DNA from: Spizellomyces punctatus DAOM BR117
Lineage: Eukaryota; Chytridiomycota; Chytridiomycetes; Spizellomycetales; Spizellomycetaceae
DNA: 64,000 nucleotides
NCBI RefSeq assembly: GCF_000182565.1
Contig: NW_015971538.1
Coordinates: 454,713-518,712, forward strand
Reading direction: 5' to 3'
Below the pieces are notes generated by a model. It was not told where the DNA came from, made no database searches, and was given only the letters and a program-made list of their open reading frames with translations. Position 1 is the first letter of the stretch, and each line of letters begins with the position of its first letter. Positions 25,106 to 35,247 of the stretch are shown one piece after another. The translations under genes and the position numbers were made by a program.

Positions 25106-25507
25106 GTTGACGATGCAGATAGGTCAAACAATTTTCGTAAGAGTTCAAGTTGAAGATATAAAGTACATGTAGCTTTCTAACTAGATAGGATGGTATATTC
25201 GTCACTGTTGCCTTTTTCGAATCCCTCTGTGATCCTTGCTTGTGCGAATTTGCATATCTCTCCATATTCAAAAGGAAAAGCCTCAAAAACGTAAAATGAT
25301 GATGTGCAGTGCAATATCATATATTTGCTATATCTACATGTTTACAAAGGAAAACGGTATGCAAGAACCCTTCCTCTGCCAAACAAATCCAACAGTATCC
25401 CATAATCATATTTGCACAAGAAAGTCCTCAAACTACGAATGATCGACAGCCAAAAAGAAAAAAGAAGACACTATTCACCATCAGCAGCAGAAATACTGAG
25501 CAGCGCT
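25106..25507. other. Non-coding region between convergent genes
   Basis: About 400 bp, AT-rich, between the stops of the convergent lipase and Tyr-rich genes. A short direct duplication of the lipase stop region is visible (GGTGAAACAATTTCTGTAGG at 25079 versus the related GGTCAAACAATTTTCGTAAG at 25121), suggesting a small tandem duplication of the 3' end. Nothing else is supported. Confidence 0.45.
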
Positions 25508-26077
25508 TTAGTAGTAGTCGGTCTTCTTGTCCTTCTTGTAGTCGTTCTTGTAGTATTCGTTGCTGTAGTAGTCGTTCTTGTAGTCGTCATTGTACCCAGC
25601 TTGAGGAGCAGCCGAGTAGTAATTGCCGCGGTGCCTTTCACGGCGTCCGTAGTCGTCCTTTCGGTGGTAATCATCCTTGTGGTAGGAGTCCCTGTGGTAG
25701 TCGTCGTTCCATCCAGCTTGAGGAGCAGCCGAGTAGTAATTGCCGCGGTGCCTTTCACGGCGTCCGTAGTCGTCCTTTCGGTGGTAATCATCCTTGTGGT
25801 AGGAGTCCCTGTGGTAGTCGTCGTTCCATCCAGCTTGAGGAGCAGCCGAGTAGTAATTGCCGCGGTGCCTTTCACGGCGTCCGTAGTCGTCCTTCTTGTA
25901 GTAGTCGTTGTCGTAGTAATCGCTGCCACCACGTGCTGCTAGGGCGACCGGCGCTGCTGGAACGACACTGGCAGTTTCCGAGCGAGCTTCAAGCTGGGTG
26001 ACTTCCTTGTTCTCGACTGGAGCTGCTGAAGCGAGACCGCAGGCCAGGAGAGCGAAAAGACCGTGAGTGAGACGCAT
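25508..26077 (-). CDS. Secreted Tyr/Asp/Lys/Arg-rich tandem-repeat protein
   Basis: Uninterrupted 189-codon gene. Residues 1-18 are a clear signal peptide (MRLTHGLFALLACGLASA). A short hydrophilic pro-like region follows, then highly repetitive sequence with YGRRERHRGNYYSAAPQAG followed by WNDDYHRDSYHKDDYHRKDD, repeated with a 39-residue period. The tail has DYKNDYYSNEYYKNDY. Tyrosine is extremely abundant, there are no cysteines after cleavage, and dibasic sites (RR, KK) are frequent. It could be a cell-wall, adhesive or cross-linked extracellular protein; function is not known to me. A TATA-like ATAAAAG lies on the coding strand near 26197-26203, ~120 bp upstream of the ATG. Confidence 0.8.
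   Translation of the reverse strand: MRLTHGLFALLACGLASAAPVENKEVTQLEARSETASVVPAAPVALAARGGSDYYDNDYYKKDDYGRRERHRGNYYSAAPQAGWNDDYHRDSYHKDDYHRKDDYGRRERHRGNYYSAAPQAGWNDDYHRDSYHKDDYHRKDDYGRRERHRGNYYSAAPQAGYNDDYKNDYYSNEYYKNDYKKDKKTDYY
25600..25890. repeat. 117-bp tandem repeats inside the Tyr-rich gene
   Basis: Landmark AATTGCCGCGGTGCCTTTCA recurs at about 25621, 25738 and 25855, a constant spacing of 117 bp (39 codons). The two full copies between these points are essentially identical at nucleotide level, synonymous sites included. This points to recent duplication or gene-conversion homogenisation, so copy number may vary between strains. Confidence 0.9.
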
Positions 26078-27082
26078 GTTGCTTTGTGTGGTATACGAAG
26101 ACTAGAGGGTTGAAAAGATGGATTGAAGAGGACTGCTGAGGAGATACTATTGAAGGTGTGTTGAGTGATGAGAAGAGGAGGTAACGGTTGGTCCTCCTTT
26201 TATGCAAGTTCTCAGTCGTCGGCTGATGCACCCAGGCGTACACATCCCTCCGGTCAGTAACAGGGGCGTAAAACCTCAGCTTTGCGGCAGTACAGACTGG
26301 AGCATGTCGGTTTTGGGCATCTAGGGGCTGCATGGGAATGGCTATGCATTGGGCTTTGTCATGGAAAGCCACCAAGGGCTTGAAAACCGGAAAACTGACA
26401 GGGAGGAACGCGTGGAGCAGTTGCCTTTTGGGCGCAACTTTCTACTCCGCCTTGTATATTGGAGCAGAGCCATAATTAAACCTATGCGGATGGCCAATCG
26501 TTTCTGCAAAGTGTTTCCGCAGCAAGCAAAGTTGGGTGTAGGCTGTTGATGCTCAGCCGAGGGATCAAAAGGAAGGAACACTTGCAACACGCGCGCGTTT
26601 GGTTGCGTAATACACGCAATCCCGCCTGAAAGTTCCTCAGCCATTATTAGTGCGAATGACTGGCTGAAAACGAGGGATTGAAAGATGGACTTTGCAGTTT
26701 GTCCTTGTGCTTTCAAGTGCAGTAAAAGCTATCGCAAAATACTTTGCTTACTGCTCTCTCCAAATGTGTAGTGAGATGAATATGACAAGACATATATTGC
26801 GTACTTATATCATGTCAAAGTGGATTCTAAAATGATCACGTGACATACATCAGCATCACCCGACAAACGCAAATCCAAAGCGAAGGGGTTTCAACCCTTC
26901 AACATGACACCAATGATATGACAAGTGGTTTTCTCACCTCTGGCCCCAAAAGCTTCCAGACAACTCTTCTGCTGATATCGGATATTTTCTTTAGGAGGGA
27001 CGTTCATAACCCTCCTTGAACAAAACCAGGAATGCCAGTGTTCTCAATTCTGAACTGCCTCTTACCCTTCCGTCGATCATCC
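26078..27082. other. 1-kb divergent intergenic region with an E-box
   Basis: Promoter region of the Tyr-rich gene and of the RING gene. It contains TCACGTGA at 26836-26843, the same octamer as near 2956 and 60853. Several antisense frames (26342-26716) carry no motifs and are judged spurious. Confidence 0.4.
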
Positions 27083-27930
27083 ATGACATCTCCAGTGTAC
27101 ACTGACGGCGACTGGCAGTGTGATATTTGTAGCCTCTACAACAGGGTGCGCTTATTTTTCATTCCCGTGCTTAATTGCATCGGAGGGAGAGTGGTGAACA
27201 AGAATACTAACTGGCCTTTAGCCCACGACCAAGGTATGCGCTGCATGCAACATGTCTCCCGCTGGTCCCGGGATGTGGTCGTGTACAGAATGTAGCTATC
27301 ATAACATGGTAAATAGGCGATCACAGATACTCTTATTGTTTTCAAACTTACCTAGTTATTTCAGAATGAAGTAATTGCTTGTGCCATGTGCTATCAAACA
27401 CGTGTGTCGGCAAAAGACTTGGCCTACACATGGGAATGGGCCCCTAACCCAGAGCAGGTATTTGACAACTAATCTTATGTCCAGTTTACTCATCTCACTT
27501 TGAGTTGTATACTACCAACTAGTGGATTCCTTATGATACTCCTACCGCTGCGGTCATTGAGCAAGCCTTTTTGTCGAGGCTTAAGTCCACGACGCTCAAC
27601 GTTGGGCCGTATTTCATGATGTATCCCAGAACATACACGTTCCACTTTGACTATGAAAGCGGCAACTTTTATCAGCGCAACAGGGCGAGTGGTATGTGTC
27701 GCACAGCAAGGAGGAGAACCGGCGAAGAACAAATGAAAACGATTGATAGTAAACTGGTGGAGAAGGGTGACCGATGCGTCATTTGCCAGGAAAGGTTTGA
27801 CGAGGATGGGGCGAGGGAGATTGTGCAGCTGGTGATGTGCACTGGTCACTACTTTCACAAGGGTTGCATCAGCGGGTACCTCAAAGTGAGAGACACCTGT
27901 CCCGTCTGTTTCAAGAACGTCGAAGCATAA
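27083..27930 (+). CDS. RanBP2-type zinc finger - WWE - RING protein, putative E3 ubiquitin ligase
   Basis: Exons join(27083..27145, 27222..27308, 27365..27457, 27523..27930) splice in phase to 216 residues. Splicing assembles a RanBP2-type zinc ribbon (DWQCDICSLYNRPTTKVCAA). A second Cys cluster, WSCTECSYHNM/ACAMC, follows. Then comes a WWE domain: TWEWAPNPEQWIPYDT, the helix VIEQAFLSR and FHFDYESGNFYQRN near its end. The protein finishes with a RING-H2 (CVICQERF, MCTGHYFHKGC, CPVC). WWE domains in animal RNF146 and Deltex bind ADP-ribose derivatives or Notch partners, so an ADP-ribose-directed ubiquitin ligase is a plausible inference. An upstream in-frame ATG at 27032 would add 17 residues. 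Confidence 0.82.
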
Positions 27931-28195
27931 CTACATCCTTTGGTGATATCGTTGCAGAATTGGCACTTGCAATATCTGAGCCTCATAGTACATCCAATTT
28001 GTACGCAATGTATGTATCATAGTAATTAAATATAGCAGAAGTTTCACTAGCATCCAACATCTACATGAAAATAAACGGAGCTGAATTAATGCTGACTAAT
28101 CCGATCACTCAAAGGATGATTCATGCATTTGAACCATTGCCAAACTGTTGAAGAGTAGGCCTTTCTCAAGATCTCACTGGCAGCCACGTTTCAAC

Positions 28196-29887
28196 ATGAC
28201 CACAGGCCTTCCAGCAACGGCCGAGATGCCCTACAAGGACTACGTTCTGGCCTTGTCCTGGGCGGTGTATCTTTGGAGCACATACCTCAAGTAAGGCGCC
28301 GTGTCATTGAACCCTCTACCTGTCTGGTGATGTCTGTATTTACGCTTTTGCTAGTTACCGACAGCACCGGAAGCTACGCGAACCAAAGCTTCCACCGACC
28401 ATGGCAGAAGTCGTGAAAGACGAAGATTTTCAGAAAGCACGATCATATGGCTTGGATAAATCTCGCTTTCAGTTCTTTTCCGATGCGTTTGACCAATTGC
28501 AGTCCACGGCGTTCATTGTTTACGACTTTTTGCCCTACTTTTGGAACTTGGCTGGCGCTGGCTTGGCAAAGTTTGGTTGTGGGGAAGATTATGAGGTAGC
28601 ACCAAAGATGAGGTACATGGCCTGGCGCTTATCTTGAAAGGTTTCTTACATGCTTCCGCTACTCTCAGATCTCCCAATCGATCGGCTTCGTTGTAATAAT
28701 GAGCCTTTTTAGCCTTGTTCTCGGTCTTCCATTTTCCCTATATCGGACCTTTGTTATTGAAGAAAGACATGGATTCAACAAGCAGACGATTGGATTGTTC
28801 TTTTCTGACATGCTCAAGGAGCTAGCTCTTTCTGGCGTGATTGGCATCCCTGCAATTGTCGCCTTTCTGAAAATCATCAACTGGGCGGGTCCATCCTTTT
28901 ACTTTTACGTTTGGGTCTTTGTGTAAGCTGAAGTTTTCATTGATATCTCTCATTAAGTTAAGAATAACATCTCTTGTGTTTCACACAGATTCGTCTTTCA
29001 GATTGTCATGCTCATCATCTTCCCCACTTGGATCCAACCTCTCTTTAACAAATTCACCCCACTAGCTGATGGATCTCTCAAGGAAAAGATTGACGCTTTG
29101 GCAGAGCGAATCAGCTTTCCCCTAAAAAAGATTTTTGTTATTGACGGATCCAAACGGTCGGCGCATTCTAATGCATATTTTTACGGATTCTTTGGGAACA
29201 AGCGTATTGTGCTTTACGATACGCTCCTGGAGCATTCCACTGAGGATGAAGTGTGTGGTGTTCTTGGTACGTGGTTAATAACAAAAAAAGGCCTCAACAA
29301 CACTGCGATCTGATGTCATTTTGTTCTGGAACTCCTCTTCAGCCCATGAACTTGGTCATTGGCAATACAACCATGTCTTGCAAATGTTGGTCATTATTCA
29401 ACTGCATCTGTTCTCCCTGTTCTATATCTTCAGTTCTTTCATCAACCACGTTCCACTGTATCGCTCGTTTGGATTTTCAACCCAACCACCGTTGATAGGG
29501 TTTACGCTTTTCCAGGTAGTTTATCAGCTGTTATGCATCCTTGGCCGGCACGGTGCTCAGTTACATTATCTTTGTAGTATATTATCCTTCCCGCCGAGAT
29601 GGTACTCTCGTTCCTCCAAAATGTCGTATCAAGAAAGAACGAATTCCAAGCGGATGCATTCGCAAAGAAACTTGGATATGCGAAACTCCTCAAAAGTGCA
29701 CTCATCAAGCTGCAAGTGGAAAACAAAGGCAATATGAACCCGGACAAATGGTACAGCGCTTGGCATTACTCGCATCCGCCTCTAGTTGAACGGTAGGTGG
29801 CAAAACATATGGATTTTACCAAGCCTTATCCTTAATCATTAATGTACTCTCATTGCCAGGCTGAATGCGATAGGAAAGACTGAGTAG
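28196..29887 (+). CDS. STE24: CAAX prenyl protease 1 (STE24), zinc metalloprotease
   Basis: Exons join(28196..28290, 28355..28595, 28669..28922, 28989..29266, 29343..29515, 29578..29792, 29860..29887) give 427 residues. Landmarks are [13 protein letters not shown], the zinc motif [11 protein letters not shown] (HExxH, formed across an intron), the third ligand region [11 protein letters not shown], and several TM helices ([30 protein letters not shown]). It cleaves the AAX tripeptide from farnesylated CAAX proteins in the ER and nuclear membrane. Length and motif order match yeast Ste24 (453 residues). The C-terminus is short and lacks a clear dilysine retrieval signal. The prenylcysteine oxidase at 44039 acts downstream in the same prenylation turnover pathway. 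Confidence 0.95.
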
Positions 29888-29956
29888 ATTAGAGAATCTT
29901 TTGTCTTTACTTGCTATATAGGGCAATCTTTATACAGTGAGAAAATCACAGTGGGT

Positions 29957-32900
29957 TCACAGTTTGGCCCGTAGTGGGTGTCCGACAGGTAAAGGGCGGT
30001 GGTTACTGTCTGCGCCATCGGTTCCTGTATGCCTGTCTTTCTCCCACAGCTCTTTTCCAGCTCTAATCGTGGTGAGATACCATTGGACGCATCTTTCTCG
30101 ACGAGTGTAGTCAAAGCCACGACTATGACCCACTGCATCAAACAACGCCTTCCAAAGTGGGGATCTGTCGGGGTTTGTCTGTACTCCAATACCGCGTCGT
30201 CTTGATTCAGGCATGGAATGTCCTGTTGTAGTTTCAACTGCATTTGCATCATCTGGCACTTCTTCCGCGGCTAGGAAGGACGGAACATGTCCATCAAGCA
30301 TTAGATTCTCAATCGTGGCAAGTAACGCTTCCAATCCGCTTAGCGCAATTGTGCGCACTTGGTCGAATAATACAATCGCAAGCTGGTCTCGCTGCATGAT
30401 GATGTCGGCCGGTCCGGCGACACTCAGAATTTGCTTCAGACGACTTGACCCGTCGTTCGCAAATGGCTGAGATTCAGACTGGTGTTGTTCGAAGGTGTCA
30501 ATTTGATGTGACAATCGATCGATATGCGTTACCAACCGGGCCAGGCAGTTCCACGCCAAGGCATCACCCTCCTCTTCTTGAAGCGCCGTTTGTGCGTCTG
30601 GTTCCCCCACATTTGACAGTTCAGAGTCCTTGTTTTTTGCGTCCTGTTGCTGCTGCTGCTGCAGGTTCCCGCCATCCTCCCCTGATTCCCCGTGACTTTC
30701 CGAGAGCTCCATCTCCCTCCCGCTTTCCGAAATGTCTCGACCTGTCCTCCTACCCGACGCTTGAGCGCCTTCATCATCGTCTTCTTCGTTCTCGACGTCA
30801 GTAGACAGTATTAATCTTCCTTGATGAGCAGACGAGAAGGCAGACAGTGATTTGATGAGGAATGCAAAACAGCGACGGAGCAGATCAAAGTCGATCGGCT
30901 CAGGAGAGTACTAACGGATAGAGAGATTGGCCACCGCAATAGAAGAGTACATTCTGACGATGAGTGCCTACCTCCAGCAGTAGCTCAGCATACCACGGAG
31001 CAAAACTTCGTACTATATTCCTGAACCTCGACACATGCTCAAATGTGGAGACACAGATTGCATGCGCCATTTCAAACAGATCCTTATCTTCCGTCGTGGG
31101 ATTTTGGTGGATACTGGCTTGTGGTCGGTGAAACCTCAGATATGGGTATACGCGAGGTAGAACGTCATTGGCCACGTAACCCTCCGGAAGGTGCCGCATC
31201 AGTTGGCGGGCTAGAGTAAGATGGAAGAGGAGGCGACATTTGCTGACGGGGTTGGACTCAACTTGACAACATAAATTTCATGTTAGACAGGGGCGGTTAA
31301 CGTTAGGAATCATCACCATTCCCACCATATAGACCACAATAGGCGGGGGTTAATAGTCGCATTGTGTCTTCTATTTTGGTACTCGTCTGGTTTGCTTGCT
31401 TCGCGTCCTGCATCAGGTCTGGAGGCGTCTCTAACCAAGCCACCAGACCTTGGACAGTTTCTTGCCATGCTTTGAAACCGCCCAGACCGAACCGTGCGGT
31501 GACAAAGTGCATGTACGAGAAGGTCTCCAGCACGAGTTGGACTGCTTGTACTGCTGAATGGCTGTATTGGTCAACCGCACTATTTGGATGGTGTTGATGA
31601 TCAAAGAGAGTATCTACAAAACTCTTCGAGATGACTGTTACGACAAAGAGAGCGGTTTTGAAATATTGCCACAAAGAATCGTAAGTGTCCTTATGATCTG
31701 ACACAAAAAGTCAAAACACTGCCCAAAAAATCATTGCAAATAGATGCATGCATACCTTGGCTTGACTGTAGTACTGAGCCATCGACATTGCAAGTCTCCC
31801 ATTCTGTATACAGACGCTGACAGAACTGCCGCATTCTGCAGCAGATGTCAGCTCGAACAAGTCTGTTAACAGTGAAAGACAGGATTGATAACTCACGTCT
31901 CCAAGGTTCGCAATACTGTATCATACTCTCCATTGTTCCATTCAAAGTCAATAAGCACCCCAATGGCTTTGGACATCCTTCCCATTTCAGCGTATATCGG
32001 GTGTTGAGACGCCTTGTTCACCTTTGCTTTCAGCCGTTCCGAAAATAACTTTTGCGGCTCTTTTGCCTGTTGCAAATAAATATGAGACCCACGAAATTTG
32101 TCACGCTGAGCGCATGATACAGTCCCCACCTTGGAAACTTCCAAGGATAACTGTCGAAGAAAGCCTTCCTCAAGAGCGAGCGCTGTATGATGTGTGAAGA
32201 GCACATCCACCACCGTTTCAAGGGCCCCCTAGGAATCGGATCCGCATAAGTGTGAGAATTCGGCATCTTTCCAGTTTTGAGACGGGCACTTACTTGCCAA
32301 TTCCCTTCCAACCTGTCCACGTCCGGCGAGTTCAGATATCCCAACACCTGTGCACACCCATACGCCAACAGTTCCTGACACACTTTGAAGAAGTTTAGTC
32401 GACATGGCAACAACTTGAGTACGATATCCTCTACCTTGCTGTTGCTCGTTCGTAGACGGCTCGTTGACCTGATCCGATGCTGCTATTAAAGCGTCTAAAG
32501 TCCTCTTTTGTACAAATCTGCGAGCGGTTCTCTCCTTAGATACAGATTTCACCGCTCCGTTTCCTTTGTTCAACCTGTCTGAAAATGCACGCCTGGTCAA
32601 AAGCAAAGGGCTTAATGTTCCGCCGCTTCTGGTAACAGTCAGATATGGTCGGAAGTACATACCATATGCCGACTTGAGCCATCAAAGCCACGCCACATTG
32701 TACTGAACATTGAAGTATTGGTCTTATTAGTTGGATGCGGGATCGAACGACTGACATAAAGCATCATACCTTGTTTACCAGCTGCATTGCTAGAGGCAGA
32801 CGTAATGGCATCTGATAACGATGCCAACCATTCCGGAATCTCTACCGACGTTTCCTTCAGACTCCGAATGCGCCACCACGCCCGGCTGCTTTTTGCCTCT

Positions 32901-35229
32901 GTTGATGCATCACTCTCCCAGCGCGCTTGCGTGACGTATTGGTAGAGGTACATGATCTTAATTCCTCCCTCCACAGATAGAAGTTCAGGAGGTGTGTTCC
33001 TGGGAGCTATTTGATGTGCCCATGCGGCAATTAGTGCTTCATTCAGGGCTCCAAATGGAGCAGGTGGAAGGATCTTCATCGGATGCACCAACGCAGTGTA
33101 TAGAGCATCTTGGTTGACAGGACTGGCAGAATTACGAGTGGTGAGGCGAGAAAGAGACGTCTTAACAATCAGGGACTTGTATACCTGAAGGAAGGTAGGT
33201 GTTGAAGGCCCGTACACAATGTCTCAATGGCGGTGAGGTCCATTTCGGGCGTCAACTTCCCTGACAATCACGTGCTGGACGTTAATAATTGATGCCGCGA
33301 GTTGTATGAACGGTTGATCGTACCGATACTAGCTGCCAATGCAGCAAGACAATAGGGCAGGATGCTCGGGGAGGGATTGGGTTGACTAATGAGTTCCTGT
33401 GCCGTAGTAGCTACGAACTGCAAAATGTCGGTGGGCATGTCCAACGATGCAAATGAATCTACAGAAAATTATCAATACGCTGTCGTACGCGAATCGAAGC
33501 TGCAAGGACATACCCGTTTTCCGGATCCAGAAGGAAAACAAGCGAATGATTGGGGCGAGACTCGGTTGAAAGAGCCCCGCATCCGATGACAAAGCCCGAC
33601 GCCCAAGTACTAGAAGACTTCTCAGAAATTCCGCACTATACCATGAAGCAGGCAATTGTGCAGCATAATGTGCCAAGATTCTGAGATTCTCAAAAGCCTT
33701 GTAGCATCATGAGACACACCACGGTTATCTTGTCGATCTCAATGATAACAGAAAAAATAATCAAACATACGATGAAATCGCTCTGATCTGTGAATTCGAT
33801 GATGGTATAAAAGCTACACGCTAGTACGCCTCCTAGCTGCTGAACATTGGGCGTAGGGATGTTCACTGTCGCTTCTTCATTCGCGGAATCCAAGGGGATA
33901 AAGCCTTGTAGTCGAAGATTGCGGACACGGATTGACTCAAAGACCTCGTTCAAAAGAACGTTACTATATATCATAAGAGAGATTAGTCAAACAATGCTCT
34001 CCTCCAAGGTCCAATGACCGTCAGTTACTCACCTTGAATATCTTTTCCCTCCCACAATCTTTTGAAGGCGTAGGTTCTGCTGATCAAATGATTCCTTCCA
34101 AACATTCGGGCCGAGACGTGAATGCGTCATGATGCCGAGCCGCTACAGTACGGTTTGATGAGTGCAACAAAATCTAATCCGCACTATTTTCGAGGCTACC
34201 TGTTCCCTGATTTTTGCTAACACATCCTCAAATATCCGCTGAGCTCCCGCAGCGTCACAAGGCCCAGTAGCGTAAACAGCCAGGTATAGAAGAACAAGAA
34301 TAAGTCGCTCCAGATTGACTTTGTCTGCCTCTGTCATCACACTATATCCCAATTCTCAAGTAAGCACGTTATGAATCAGCCTCGCGCATTCTTAGACGTA
34401 CGTTGTTTCCAAGATGGGATATTCCCCGTCAAGATATTTGCCGACATTCTCCCAGTTAAACTGTTGAATATCGAGTTTGACGAACAGGTCATGCAACGAT
34501 CGTCCTTGAAAGGGATCAGGCAGATACACCACACCCGGGGATCTTCCATCTGAAATGCTCAATGAATGAGGACTCCTTATGGGGCGCTTGCCCTACAGAA
34601 ACGCACCAGATGAAGGAACTGCGGGGGTTTCTTCCAAATGTCGCAAAATCGTTGCGACCCGCTCTAAACGTTCAAGACGTCCGGCATGTACCAGCTGAAA
34701 GATTGCATTCACCCATGGCGCGGTTCTTGTTCCGACGGCACTAGATCGTTCAGAAATCACAACAGCAAAGTCAGTCGATATGCACCACAAGGAAAGCGAA
34801 ATGAGATGAGCCAACTCTTGGGCAACATACGAACCCGGTGGAAGGAGTTTGAGTGATCCCCAAAGCCTGGAAAATATCTTCTTTCAGGTTGAACTGTGTC
34901 ATCTCGCCCAGCTACATTTCGAACAAGGATCCTTCGATTCGTAGGGCTGGTTGCAAATTTCTGGTCCTTCTGCTTGTTGACTCATCGGGATGGCTGAGCA
35001 GCATGAGTAAGCAATCGAGAGCTAAGCCGCTCATGGCTGTTGGACAGCTCGATCGCTTGCTTTCCCCGTCCATTGGTACTGCTGACATTTTCTGTATTGT
35101 TGCTGATTCCCAAAGCTCGGCGACACCGAAGGAAGGTGCTTTGAGCTGAACATATATCGTCTGGACAGTTCCGCTGTTTGCCGTCTCTGAAACGTCTGGC
35201 AGCGTCTGCCATCTCTGGTGGGCGTTCAT
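29957..35229 (-). CDS. PEX8: PEX8-like intraperoxisomal peroxin with C-terminal PTS1 (AKL)
   Basis: Large all-helical protein of probably ~1,200 residues. In-phase 5' exons: 34916..35229, 34607..34866, 34402..34549, 34200..34341, 34033..34142, 33771..33963, 33514..33697, 33324..33458, 33185..33260, 32770..33122 (638 codons). 3' exons 30972..31261 and 29957..30910 are also clear; the joins between ~31,300 and 32,770 are not fully resolved. The protein ends VGHPLRAKL, a PTS1 peroxisomal import signal. Helical segments such as FEMAHAICVSTFEHV, WYAELLLE/YSPEPIDFDLLRRC and VLFDQVRTIALSGLEALLATI resemble the C-terminal half of fungal Pex8 as I remember it. Pex8 links the import docking and RING complexes from inside the peroxisome and itself carries a PTS1. 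Family assignment is moderate; the gene itself is certain. Confidence 0.55.
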
Positions 35230-35247
35230 ACCCGCCAAAATTTCAAG

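Noticed and set aside
25471-25932. Thr-rich repeat ORF antisense to the Tyr-rich gene, and Val-rich or Cys/Ser-rich plus-strand ORFs at 25309-26001
   Set aside because: They are shadow frames generated by the 117-bp repeats; only the minus-strand frame starts with a signal peptide and has sensible composition.
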